Translations under genes and position numbers: made by a program
Part shown: positions 44,777 to 55,022 of the stretch, piece after piece
Layout: the number at the start of each line of letters is the position of its first letter
Numbering within the stretch: the stretch's first letter is position 1
Assembly: GCA_933207985.1 (NCBI GenBank)
Contig: OW240914.1
Span: 133,768,490 to 133,832,489 of the forward strand
DNA from: Pelobates cultripes
Taxonomy: Eukaryota > Chordata > Amphibia > Anura > Pelobatidae
Reading direction: 5' to 3'
Length of the DNA stretch: 64,000 nucleotides
The notes under the pieces: model-generated
Databases searched by the model: none
Seen by the model: the letters and a program-made list of their open reading frames with translations, nothing else
Told to the model about the DNA's origin: nothing

Positions 44777-45087
44777 CTGAGGGAGGAGGAGATAGGGGGA
44801 GGTACTTCTACATTAATTTTAATTAGTTCCTGTCTAATTAGGGATAGGGAGGAGCTACCCATCGTGTTGTGCTGCCATGGATATGGCCAGGAAATATATA
44901 AATATATATATATATACATATACATACATACATTTACATTTGTGTGTGTGTATATATACACACACATACACATATATTTAATATGGGTGCTGCCATGCAG
45001 TCATATTAACCCAGGGAATTGGAGGCAGTAATGAGGAATTAAAGCTCACTTGGCAATGTTATATAAGCTTGCTATACTGTTATAAAC
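44777..45087. repeat. DIRS right inverted terminal repeat
   Basis: Mirror of 39217-39515. As the element reads on the minus strand, this is its upstream end and would carry the promoter. Contains (TA)n(CA)n at 44897-44975. Confidence 0.8.
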
Positions 45088-46622
45088 ACATATGTATGTT
45101 TATAACAGTATATTGTTATATTGCTAGCCATTAGCACTTGCATAAACTTGGGCCAGCAAAGGCACTGCACAATTCTAGCCTCCTGCCGAACTCTGCAGTA
45201 CAGTGCCAACATAAATCCCAACACACATATTGCTCTTTTAATCCACAGAATAAATGTGTGAAGCTACTATCCATAACTCCTTACTAGCTCCCTCTCGACA
45301 CACAAACCACTATGTCTGGCACCAACAATCAATTCACAGTTGAAATATCTTAGAGCCCATTTTTGCAGATACTTGCATTAATAAGTAGGTATAGAGTCAT
45401 ACCCAAACATTTGCCACTGAATATCATGACTATTTGTCCCCTAACCATTTTATCCCCTTTTCTCTGCACCCCTCACTCCCTTGTATGTAACTCCTGTTTT
45501 CACATAGCCCCCTTATGTACCCCATCCTAAACCCCTGTTATCTCCTCTTATGTTTCTTAATGCTCCATTACACTCTCCTAATCCCACTTACCACAAATAC
45601 CAATACTGTAGTGTAGCTGTGTTAGACTGAAGCAGAGTATCTCCACATTTAACATCAGGGAAGTCCAAAGGCTGTGTGGAATCGGGGCCAGAAGATCAGG
45701 ATATTATGTTCAGTTATTTTTCTGCCCCCTCCACTCACTCTGCACACCACTTGGAGCTCCCTGATTGTCCAGGAACATGTAGATCCTCTACGATAACCCT
45801 CCTGACCCCACTTAAAGATAGTGCTGGAAGGGGTTACTATGTGCATCCTTTTGGCTGGGTGGACTTCACTACTTTAGAACTCTACCATTTTTATCATATA
45901 ATGATATATCACATACATCAAATACATCAGAGACCAGATTTAGATATTACATTCTCATTCTTGCTGTCTCTACAAGAATAATAACAGGTGCCATAAAAAT
46001 AGAAACACAATACAGGGCCTCTCATTGTCAATGCTCTGAATCCACCAAGCCACCAGTGCTATTCTTCAGTACTTTGCATGCAAGTGCGTGCATGTGGCTT
46101 TGACTTTTTGACAACGTGATGTTATTTACTCGAAATATAGTTCCTTTTAAATCTGAATTGGATGAGTGAACTATTGAGCCTTCCAATTTCACATATGAAA
46201 GCAATCTACCTATGGCAGACATGGAACATAGAACTGACAGGTTGAATGACGACAGTGAATGAACGGGAAAGATGGACTGCCTATTTCAATCCACTACTTA
46301 AAATCGCCTGTCAATGATCACAAAAATACAAAACCAGGAAAGGTGTAGTTCATGGAACATTCTTTTGGGAACAAACAAATCATAATTGGATAAAATAAAA
46401 CAATGATTTACATGTGTGATATGCAAATAAATAACATTTAAATAAAACGATCACTAAACCCCCCTGCCCCTCAAACAAATCAAATTATTAAAAAAGTTTT
46501 TCCAAGCGTTCATTAAATGTAATTATAATAATTACAAGTTTCATATTAGTGATACAAACAATGTGCTATATGAAATCAGTCTGGTATTTTGCATGTTCAA
46601 ACATTTTCATGCTTATTTAATT
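45088..46622. other. No gene recognised
   Basis: AT-rich unique-looking sequence; the 101-codon frame at 45676-45981 has no recognisable motif. Confidence 0.6.
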
Positions 46623-46651
46623 GGATACTCTAGTCATCAAACAACTTTAGT
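46623..46651. mobile_element. Terminal scrap of a TTAA small element
   Basis: GGATACTCTAGTCATCAAAC and AACTTTAG match the start of the family at 6590, but only about 30 bp survive. Confidence 0.4.
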
Positions 46652-46952
46652 TTAACCCCTTAAGGACTGAGCCAAATGTACACATTGTGATCAAAATAAA
46701 ACGTAAACAAAACCTGGAATTTGACTATATGTCTGCTCAACCGTAATTCACCTCTTTTATATTAAGTGCACCCACACTTATTATATATAATTTTATTTAA
46801 CATCAAATATTTAGCTATGAAACATAATTTAAAAGGAATAAAATATAAAAAAAAGGGAGAAAATTTTTTTTTTTGTTCTACATGACATTTTAACTGTGAA
46901 TGTCATAATACTGTTTGGTTTTACTGCAATAAAATACACACATTTGTATTCA
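46652..46952. mobile_element. Old interspersed repeat, left part (host of the LINE)
   Basis: Starts TTAACCCCTTAAGGACTGAG, then CCAAATGTACACATTGTGAT and AACCTGGAATTTGACTATAT. It stops in AAAATACACACATTTGTATT at the LINE tail. The right part resumes at 52613. Related AATGTGTGTATTTTATTACA at 53177 lies in reverse in the right part, consistent with a foldback design. Class unassigned. Confidence 0.55.
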
Positions 46953-47159
46953 TAGTTGAAAATAGACTTGCGTCCATCAAGGTCAGCCTTCCTCACATTT
47001 GTTTTTTGCTGTTGATCCAAAAGAAGGCAAAAAACCCAGTTTGAAGCACAATTTTGCAACAAGCTATGAAAAAAATTCCTTCTTGACCCCAGAATGGCAG
47101 TCAGATTTATCCTTGGATCAAGCAGTTATTACCCTACATTGAAAGATTATATCCTTGAA

Positions 47160-48237
47160 TATTCTGTTTTTTGCAAGTATGCATCTAGTAGCTGTTTGAA
47201 CATCTGTATGGACTCTGATAAAACCACTTCTTCAGGCAGAGAATTCCACATCCTTATTGTTCTTTCAGTAAAAAAACCTTTCCTTTGCCTTAGACGAAAT
47301 CGTCTTTCTTCCAGTCTAAACGCATGACCTTGTGTCCTAAGTCCGGTTTGTGAATATATTTCCACACAATGGTTTGTATTGGCCCCGAATATATTTGTAT
47401 AATGTTATCATATCCCCTCTCAGGCGACGTTTTTCTAAACTAAATAGGTTTAAATTTGTTAACCTTTCTTCATAGCTGATATGTTCCATTCCTTTTATTA
47501 ATTTTGTAGCCAGCCTCTGCACTTTTTCTAGTGCCATAATATCCTTCTTTAGAACAGGTGCCCAAAATTGCACAGCATATTCAATATGTGGTCTTACCAG
47601 TGATTTATAAAGAGGCAAAATGATATTCTCGTCCCGAGAATGAATGCCCTTTTTCATGCATGACAATACCTTACTGGCCTTGGCCACTTCTGATTGACAT
47701 TGCACATTGTTGCATAGTTTGTTTTCTATAACAATTCCCAAGTCCTTTTCGTGTGTTGTTATCCCTAATTCGCTTCCATTAAGGGTATACGTTGCTTGTG
47801 TATTCTTTACGCCGAAGTGCATAACTGAAACATGACTTTCAATGCTGTCTTCAAGATCATTTATAAACATGTTAAATAGAAGGGGTCCCAGAAGAGACCC
47901 CTGAGGGACACAACTTGCCACCTCTGTCCAGCCTGAAAATTTACCATTAATGACAACTCTTTGTACTCTGTTTTTAAGCCAATGTTCTACCCAAGAACAA
48001 GCATTTTCATCTAGACCGATTCCTTGAGTTTGAACACTAATCTATTGTGTGGAACTGTATCAAATTCCTTGACAAAATCCAAATAGATCACATCCACTGC
48101 AACACCCTGATCTATACTTCTACTTACTTCTTCGTAGAACGCAATCAAGTTAGTTTGACATGACCTGTGCTTCATAAAACCGTGCTGATTTTTGCTGATA
48201 ACCATGTTCTTCTCAAGGAATTCTTGAATATTATCCC
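47160..48237 (-). pseudogene. LINE ORF2, rest of RT and C-terminus
   Basis: Continues the RT on the other side of the insertion: FLEKNMVISKNQHGFMKHRS, QTNLIAFYEEVSRSIDQG, DVIYLDFVKEFDTVPH (motif A; K-A-F-D is K-E-F-D). After a frameshift near 48015 come CVPQGSLLGPLLFNMFIND (motif B), then LEDSIESHVS joined directly to VMHFGVKN. The F/Y-A-D-D box and about 50 residues around it are deleted at roughly 47825. The thumb region follows (KKDIMALEKVQRLATKLI, YEERLTNLNLFSLEKRRLRG, DMITLYKYI), then RTIRMWNSLPEEVVLSESIQ in another frame. Not functional. Confidence 0.88.
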
Positions 48238-48811
48238 TTAAAGCGGCACTGTCATGCCGAATCCTTTTTAACCCCCCTCCGGCCTCCACTACATCTAACT
48301 AACACCCTAGTCACCCCCAAATGCCCCTAAGCCCCCCACATTACTTATTTTTTAATCCTTATTTTCTGCCCCGATCTTTATGTGGGTAGATGAAGTCCCT
48401 GTGGGACACGTCATCAGCCCACACTAGACAGATTGTGAGATTCCCGCACATGCCCAGTGAAACACCTGGACATGCGAACGGGAATTTCATCTATTCATTC
48501 ATCAGACAGACGAATGAGTGAATAGAAATATCAGCCGAACAAACAAACACTATATATCAGTGTTCGTTTGTTCGTGCAGTTTATTACAAGGAGGGAGCTA
48601 CTGGCATGCAGCTCCCTCCTTGTAATATGTAAAGATAGAAGTGACAGGGAGCAGTGCTCCCCACCACTTCATAAGCCCCTCCCAGGTCCCCCCTCACTCT
48701 ATGGCGGTCAATATGACCCCCATAATAGCACAAGGGAGATTAAAATCTCCCACATGCCCCTACACGCTATAGCGCGAGTAGGGGCATGTCCAGGAAACAG
48801 TGAGCAGCCTG

Positions 48812-49015
48812 GGCGGCGGGTGGGGGCCATAGTGAGAATGGGGGGGGACCTACTGCCCCCCCCGCCCCCACCCCTGGGCGGCGGGTGGGGGCCATAATGA
48901 GAATGAGGGGGGGACCTACTGCCCCCCCATGCCCCCACCCCTGGGCGGCGGGTGGGGGCAATAATGATAATGAGGGGGGGCACCTACTGTCCACCCCCCC
49001 TCCGGCCCCCACCCC
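48812..49015. repeat. C/G-rich minisatellite, inverted short array (B-left)
   Basis: Three units of GGCGGCGGGTGGGGGCCATA, GTGAGAATG(A)GGGGGGGACC, TACTGCCCCCCC. These are the reverse complement of the units in the right array, so the element has opposed arrays. Confidence 0.85.
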
Positions 49016-49026
49016 TGGCTTGAAAT

Positions 49027-49225
49027 CCATCCAATCACAGTGCTCTGTGTCATTTTACACAGCGTGGGAAAATTCTTCTGAATTTCCCCACGCTGTGTAA
49101 AATGACAAAGAGCACTCTGATTGGCTTAAACCCACCAATAAGAGTGTTCTTAGCCTAATTGCAGGGCGGGACAAGGCTTTATAAGCCTTCCCCCGCCCTG
49201 CGGAGCTCAGTCTGCGCGGAGCCCT
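49027..49225 (+). promoter_or_regulatory. Promoter-like module of copy B
   Basis: A near-perfect palindrome runs from CCAATCACAGTGCTCTGTGT (49030) to GACAAAGAGCACTCTGATTGG (49104-49124), followed by a second CCAAT at 49135, GGGCGGGAC at about 49164 and TATAAG at 49180-49185, then GCCCTGCGGAGCTCAGTCTG. The order and spacing match copy A; the TATA box has TATAAG instead of TATAAA. Confidence 0.5.
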
Positions 49226-49574
49226 CCATGGGTGAAGATGGATTATTTTTTTGCGCTCAGGTTTTTTCTTTTTCGTCTGGTTTTTGTGCTTGGGATTTTT
49301 ATTTTATTTTTAATTCGATGGTTATGATGGTTTTTTTATTTGGCCTTTTTGGGGCTGAAAAATGAAGCTTTGAGAAAAAAGAAGACGTCGAATGGAAGTT
49401 TAATTTTATTTTACAGGTTAGTTATTTTATTTCCCCCTCACTATTTTTTAGGGTGAGGGGGGTAGGTAGGGACTTTTTTATGGGTGGGGGTGGGTGACTA
49501 GGGGCTTGGGGACCCCTAGTCACCTTGGGGGGGGAATTGACTTGTGGGTGTCACTGTAAAAAAAAACAAAAAAA

Positions 49575-50560
49575 ACTATTGGCCCCCACCCCTAAACGAC
49601 GGGTGGGGGCCCTAAAGTAAAATAAGGGGGGAGACCTAATGTCGTTGTCGTAAAATAAGGGGGGAGACCTAAGGACACCCACCGCCCAGGGGTGGGGGCC
49701 GGGGGGGCAGTAGGTCCCCCCCACATTCTCATTATGGCCCCCACCCACCGCCCAGAGGTGGGGGCCGGGGGGGCAGTAGTTCCCCCCCTTCATTCTCACT
49801 ATGGCCCACACCCGCCGCCCAGGGGTGGGGGCTGGGGGGGGCAGTAGGTCCCCCCCTCATTCTCACTATGGCCCCCACCGCCCAGGGGTGGGGGCCGCAG
49901 GGTGGGGGCAGTAGGTCCCCCCCCTCATTCTCACTATGGCACCCACCCGCCGCCCAGAGGTGGGGGCCGGGGGGGGGGAGTAGGTCCCCCGCCCTCGTTA
50001 TCATTATGGCCCCCACCCGCCGCCCAAGGGTGGGTGCTGGGGGGGTGGACACTAGGCCCCCCCTCATTATCTTTATGGCCCCCACCCACCGCCTAGGGGT
50101 GGGGGCTGGTGGGGCACTAGCCCCCCCATTATCGTTATGACTCCCACCCACTGCGCAGGGGTGGGGTCCCGGGGGGACGACGACATTAGGTCTCCCCCCT
50201 TATTTTACTTTAGGGCCCCCACCCGTCGTTTAGGAGTGGGGGCCAATAGTTTTTTTTTTTTTACAGTGAGCAGCCTGTGGCTCATTCTCACTATGGCCCC
50301 CACCCGCCACCCAGGGGTGGGGGCCGCGGGGTGGGGGCCGAGGGGGGGCAGTAGGTCCCCCACCTCATTATCTTTATGGCCCCACCCACCGCCTAGGTGT
50401 GGGGGCCGGAGTAGCCCCCCCATTATCGTTATGACCCCCACCCACCGCCCAGGGGTGGGGGCCGGGGGGACGACGACATTAGGTCTTTCCCCTTATTTTA
50501 CTTTAGGGCCCCCACCCGTCACTAAGGGGTGGGGGCCAATAGTTTTTTTTTTTTTTTTAC
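49575..50560. repeat. C/G-rich minisatellite, main array (B-right)
   Basis: About 13-15 units of 65-70 bp: CATTCTCACTATGGCCCCCA, CCCGCCGCCCAGGGGTGG, GGGCCGGGGGGGCAGTAGGT. Its first unit (49575-49650) is inverted relative to the last (50180-50250), both with TAGGTCT(C)CCCCCTTATTTTAC-type words. Long P/G-rich frames on both strands are artefacts. Confidence 0.88.
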
Positions 50561-51148
50561 AGTGAGCAGCCACAGGCTGCTCACTGTTTACCAGACATGC
50601 CCCTACTCACGCTATAGCGAGTAGGGGCATATTATTTACTAATACTAAGTAATTTTTACTTGGTATTAGTAAATTGGTCTTTCAGCCTTTTAGTAGATAG
50701 CTCCCTAATACCGTGGGAATTAGGGAGTTATCTACTAAGCGGCTGCAAGGTGCAGCCACAGCATGAATAGGATCGGAGTTTCATTCATTCGAATGAAATT
50801 GCGATCCGAATTGCGTTCTAAAAGAAACGAACATACTGTTCTCATTCAGTTAGAACGCAATTCGGCAGTTTAGTGTAAAATGACAGGAAGCATCGCGGGA
50901 ACACTGAGGAAAGGTGAGAATCATGGGAAAATTGCTCTGACCAGCGGAAATGAAGCACACTTTGCTCCTCCGCTGGTCAGAGCTGGTCAAGCGGAGGAAT
51001 CCTCCATAAGGCAAAGAGTCCCTACTTTGTCTTATGATTTTAAAGAAAACTAAAGAAGACAGGAAGAAAAGAATAACAGATCCTGAGAGAGGGGGAGAAG
51101 AGGAAGAGATTGAGGAAAGGTAAGTTCGGCATGACAGTGCTGCTTTAA

Positions 51149-52612
51149 TAACCTTTCAAATATTTTCCCAGCCACAGAAGTTAAGCTCACAGGTCTATAA
51201 TTTCCAGGCAAGGATTTTGAACCCTTTTTGAATATAGGAACCACATCTGCCTTCCTCCAATCCTCCGGAACACTTCCTGAAAGAAAAGAATCTTGAAAGA
51301 TTAAAAACAGAGGTTCACTTATTTCTGCACTTAGTTCCTTAAGTACACGTGGATGGATACCGTCAGGCCCTGGAGCTTTGTTTATATTAACTTTCTTTAG
51401 TTGCTGCAGCACCTTGTCTTGAGTTAACCAATTACAATTATTCTGCAAGTTTTTAGTAGCAATCATTTGCACATCTATTGCCATGGGTTCTTCCTTAATA
51501 TATACGGAGGAGAAATAGTTATTTAAAATTCCTGCCTTTTCCTGGTCTTCATTAACTAACACCCCCGTTTCAGTTTTTAGTGTACCTACACTTTCATTTT
51601 TTTTTTTTTTAGAATTTATGTACTTAAAAAATGCTTTGGGGTTGGTTTTGCTCTCTTTAGCTATCATTTTTTCATTTTGAAGTTTAGCAAATCTAATTGC
51701 CTTTTTGCACGCATTATTTGCTTCCTTATATCTTTTATAAGATGCATCTGATTTATACGATTTAAATGCTTTAAATGCCCTTTTCTTATTTTTAATCTCT
51801 TGTTTTACTTCTCTACTAAGCCGCATTGGTTTTAATTTGTTTCTTTTATATTTATTTCCCAATGGTACATACTGAGAAATGTACCTTTCTAATATTTAAT
51901 AATAAGATGATCCATTTATCCTCAGTGTTCTTTTCACTAAAGAGTTTATGTCAGTCAATATATTGTAAAGCTGCCCTTGACTTATTGAAATTGGCCTTTT
52001 TAAAATTATATGCTTTAGTATACCCCATATGCTTTTGTTTTTTTGAGTTTATTTCAAAGGACACTATATTGTGATCACTATTTTATAGTTCAAAAGATCA
52101 ACGTTGTTTGTTAAAACCAGGCCCAGACAAGCGTCCATTCTAGTTGGTGCTTGTACAAGTTGTGACATGAAGGTCTCATTTAACAAGTTTAAAAACCTTA
52201 TTCCCTTTGCTGAGCTACTAGTTCCTCTGTCCCAATTTATGTCCGGGTAATTAAAATCTCCAATAATTAAAGTGTTACCCAGATTTGCAGCTTTCTCATT
52301 TTGATCAAACAGCCGTTGTTCCTCGTCAATATTAACATTAGGTGGTTTATAACATATCCCAACCAATAGTTGGTTTCCCTTCTTTTCCCCCAAGCAGATA
52401 TTTACCCATAAAGCTTCCACATTTTCCTCATCGCATTCCGCTTGCTTAAGATTTGGCTTTAAATCATGGTTGACATACAAACATACCCCACCACCCTTCT
52501 TGTTTTTCCTATCCTTCCTAAATAACATGTACCCATTTAAGTTAACTGCCCAGTCATGTGTCTCATCCCACCATGTTTCAGTTATGCCTATTATATCATA
52601 TTGTGTGATGTC
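51149..52612 (-). pseudogene. LINE ORF2, endonuclease end and N-terminal RT
   Basis: From about 52605 the minus strand reads YDIIGITETWWDETHDW (the ITET..W block of AP-type endonucleases), then KKGGGVCLYV and GDFNYPDINWD in the 52064-52528 frame, then APTRMDACLGLVLTN. After a frame change the 51149-51862 frame gives linker sequence rich in K, then KAFFKYINSKKK, NINKAPGPDGIHPRVLK, VPEDWRKADVVPIFKKGSK and NYRPVSLTSVAGKIFERL, the RT fingers. It stops at the TTAA insertion. The first ~60-80 endonuclease residues and any ORF1 are missing. Confidence 0.88.
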
Positions 52613-53483
52613 ATATTAGTGATGTCTCACGTGTAAAACAATACCCCCTATGTTCAGGTTTTATGGTGTTTTGGGACTTTACAGGGTCAAATATAGCATG
52701 TTTTTTCAGTTTATACACATTGCAATTTGCCAGATTGGTTATGCTGCCTTTGAGACCATATGGTAGCCCAGGAATAAAAATTACCCCCATGATGGCGTAC
52801 CATTGACAAAAGGAAACATCTCAAGGTATTACAAATAGCCACTTAGTTACAAACAATGGCATAATTTAGTGTTCATATTTGTTTGTGTGTGAAAAATGCA
52901 AAAAACTAAATTGAATGCTAATTTTGGCCAGTGTTTGTAACTAAGTGGCTACTAAAAAAGACTGGACATACCCCATTTGCAATACCTTGGGTTGTCTACT
53001 TTTGCAAATTGTATGCCATCATGGGGGTAATTCTCATTCCTGGGATACCATACGTTCTCAAAAGCAACATAACCAATCGGGCAAATTTCAATGTGAAATA
53101 AAGAAAACTCAAGCCTTATATTTGACTCAGTAACATGGGGGGGTACTGTTATACTCGGGAGACTTCGCTGTATACAAATGTGTGTATTTTATTACACATA
53201 TTAGTGTTTCAAAATAGTAAAATGTATCACAACAATTATATCATCAGTGGAAGTACCGTTTGTGTGTGAAAAATGCAAAAAAAACATAATTTTTACTGAC
53301 GATATCATCATTGTGATATGTTTTACTGTTTTTAAATGCTAATATTTGTGTTCAGTGAAGTCTCCTGAGTAAAACAGTACCCCCCATGTACAGGTTTTAT
53401 GGTGTCCTAGAAAGTTACAGGGTTAAATATAGGGCTTGCGAGCTGAATACTTTGGACTTTCAGCCTGGGTTGTAAGGCAGGTC
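52613..53483. mobile_element. Old interspersed repeat, right part
   Basis: Resumes after the LINE with GTGATGTCTCACGTGTAAAA. It contains an inverted pair, ATTACCCCCATGATGGCGTAC (52781) against GTATGCCATCATGGGGGTAAT (53010), with arms of about 75-80 bp (52723-52800/53011-53092). ACCCCC(T)ATGT(T/A)CAGGTTTTATGGTG occurs twice in the same direction, at 52645 and 53381. No coding frame. Confidence 0.55.
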
Positions 53484-53572
53484 CCTCAAATTGTAATTAA
53501 TAAAATGACTTGATTATGTAAAAATATTATATAAATATATTTGTAGAATTTAAATATATATGTATATATATT

Positions 53573-53573
<1 letters not shown>

Positions 53574-53604
<31 letters not shown>
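53574..53604. repeat. (TA)n microsatellite
   Basis: About 15 TA units inside an AT-rich stretch. Confidence 0.9.
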
Positions 53605-53609
<5 letters not shown>

Positions 53610-53621
53610 TTAAAATTATTT

Positions 53622-53722
53622 TTATTTATGATTTTAGCATGATATAATAAAATAGTGCAGCCATCTACTTTTTATAAGTCTATCTATGTATCTATCTATC
53701 TATCTATCTATCTATATATAGC

Positions 53723-53770
<48 letters not shown>

Positions 53771-53826
53771 TAGACTTATAAAAAGTAGATGGCTGCACTA
53801 TTTTATTATATCATGCTAAAATCAGG
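53622..53826. repeat. Foldback with (TATC)n(TA)n(GA)n loop
   Basis: GATTTTAGCATGATATAATA to CTACTTTTTATAAGTCTATC at 53630-53692 is mirrored at 53768-53823. The loop is (TCTA)n, (TA)n and (GA)n. The arms are ~55 bp and near exact. Confidence 0.85.
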
Positions 53827-53872
53827 ATCAATGTTTCGGTCCTCTCCACGGACATTCATTAGGATCATAAAT
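53826..53872 (-). ncRNA. Hammerhead-ribozyme-like motif (degenerate)
   Basis: Minus strand: CCTAATGA, a GTCC...GGAC stem with a short loop, then GAAAC. This is the order CUGAUGA / stem II / GAAA of a hammerhead core, but the first box has A for the essential G, so this copy should be inactive. It borders the foldback above. Proposed from pattern alone. Confidence 0.3.
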
Positions 53873-53914
53873 GCATACATGTAAACAGTGTGTTTATATA
53901 TGGTGTACAAAATT

Positions 53915-54098
53915 GTAAGATTGACTTACCCCAGGTGCTGTGAATTGTAAGCCAGCGTCCTGCTCTACCCAGTGCGCATGCTTAACAAAGCTCCGCCCCC
54001 AGTGGTGACGTCATTGGGGCAGAGCTTTGTCACACATGCGCACTGGGTTCGGCAGGGCGCCGGCTTCCAATTCACAGCACCTGGGGTAAGTCAATCTT
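53915..54098. repeat. 184-bp hairpin (small inverted-repeat element)
   Basis: AAGATTGACTTACCCCAGGT, GCTGTGAATTG...AGCC, CCCAGTGCGCATG and AAAGCTCCGCCCC on the left arm are mirrored by GGGGCAGAGCTTT, CATGCGCACTGGG, GGCTTCCAATTCACAGC and ACCTGGGGTAAGTCAATCTT on the right. Loop is about 15 bp around GTGGTGACGTCA. Likely a small foldback MITE; target duplication not resolved. Confidence 0.8.
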
Positions 54099-55022
54099 AA
54101 AATTTTCATATCAAATTCAAATTATATTTCATATTGGTTTACAATAGACTTTGAGACTCATTTTGTTCTGAACAACAATTCGTCTGAATTTGGCCGATTT
54201 GCTGATTGTATGAATTCCTGAACTCTGACCCTAAATGCAGCCAAATCACACATCAAATGAAATGCGCAATGGCCAAGCATGTTTGTTTTGATTTATGATT
54301 CTAAATTCCACCTGTGGTGCCAAAATAACCTAGCTAATTGATGGTAAAAATGATTGATGGCTAAGGTGCAGTCGCTAAATGTTCAAATTATTCACAGATC
54401 AAGTGAGAAATGAACCAAAGAGGGAAAAAAGGATGAATAAATTGTAATATATATATTTTATAAACATATACATATAGATTTTGTATACTGCCCTTTGCTC
54501 TTCCAATTTGTCCCTCTTTCGGTTACTTTATCTCACTTGATCTGTAAACCAAATGGCAGGAAAATAAGCCTATCAGTGTATTGTGAAATATACGATACTA
54601 TTTATATTATGCATATGTGTTGCAGAACACTGATTGGACATTTTCACAACCTTTTGGTTCGTTTGATTCATTTCTGGAGCAAAACCATCATATGGCTGAA
54701 ATTCATCAGCCTTTAATTTTTTTAAATTAATTTTTTTCAAATTAGGGGTTTTGGTGAAAATAAATTATTTTGCCATGCACAAGTATCGTTTACAAGCTTA
54801 CACATCCAACTTGTCTACCATTTGAACAGTGTTTTATAAGTATTCGTTGGCATTCTATAAAGTAAAATATATAATAATAATTATAGCTGCTGATATATAT
54901 ATATATATCATGTCAAGAGGTTAACTTTTTTGAATAAACATGATAATGGGAACGATATGCAGTGTGAGAAACTTTGACAGTGATATAATTGGCGGTGCCA
55001 GACAAGGTTTCATTTATGGCAC
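54099..55022. other. No gene recognised
   Basis: AT-rich sequence with a short (TA)n at about 54893-54910. Confidence 0.55.

Larger units (their letters stand above)
39217..45087 (-). mobile_element. DIRS-type tyrosine-recombinase retrotransposon, near full length
   Basis: A 5.87-kb minus-strand unit bounded by inverted repeats: for example CAGGTGAGCTTTAATTCCTC (39254) against GAGGAATTAAAGCTCACTTG (45033), CCAATTCCCTGGGTTAATAT against ATATTAACCCAGGGAATTGG, and GGGTAGCTCCTCCCTATCCC against GGGATAGGGAGGAGCTACCC. Inside, in order, lie gag, RT, RNase H, methyltransferase-like and tyrosine recombinase remnants, which is the DIRS1 plan. Inverted rather than direct terminal repeats and absence of a DDE integrase also fit. 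DIRS elements replicate through a circular intermediate and integrate by the recombinase without target duplication. Frameshifts and a deletion of the RT catalytic box mean this copy cannot move itself. Confidence 0.88.
48242..51144. mobile_element. 2.9-kb TTAA-flanked element carrying composite repeat copy B
   Basis: Inverted ends AGCGGCACTGTCATGCCGAA (48242-48261) and TTCGGCATGACAGTGCTGCT (51125-51144), each flanked by TTAA (48238-48241 and 51145-51148). Removing the element plus one TTAA restores a continuous LINE sequence, so this is a genuine insertion. Outer parts hold hairpins (GAGGGAGCTACTGGCATGCAG, split by its own loop; CACGCTATAGCG). Inner parts hold two opposed C/G-rich arrays around a promoter-like core. 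No transposase frame. The TTAA target suggests piggyBac- or Kolobok-type mobilisation in trans. Confidence 0.88.
46953..52612 (-). mobile_element. CR1/L2-like LINE, 5'-truncated and interrupted
   Basis: Minus-strand non-LTR retrotransposon. The 3' end at 46953-47160 carries the same tail as the plus-strand fragment at 16730-17020. Endonuclease, RT and C-terminal parts are read from 52612 downwards. The segment 48242-51144 is a later DNA insertion; about 2.75 kb of LINE remain. The 5' end stops inside the endonuclease, normal for incomplete reverse transcription. Confidence 0.9.

Noticed and set aside
49732..50565. P/G-rich frames on both strands
   Set aside because: Products of the C/G-rich minisatellite, not conserved between units.
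48242..51144. Assignment of the element to piggyBac
   Set aside because: TTAA fits, but piggyBac ends usually begin with CCC and these begin with AGCGGC; superfamily left open.
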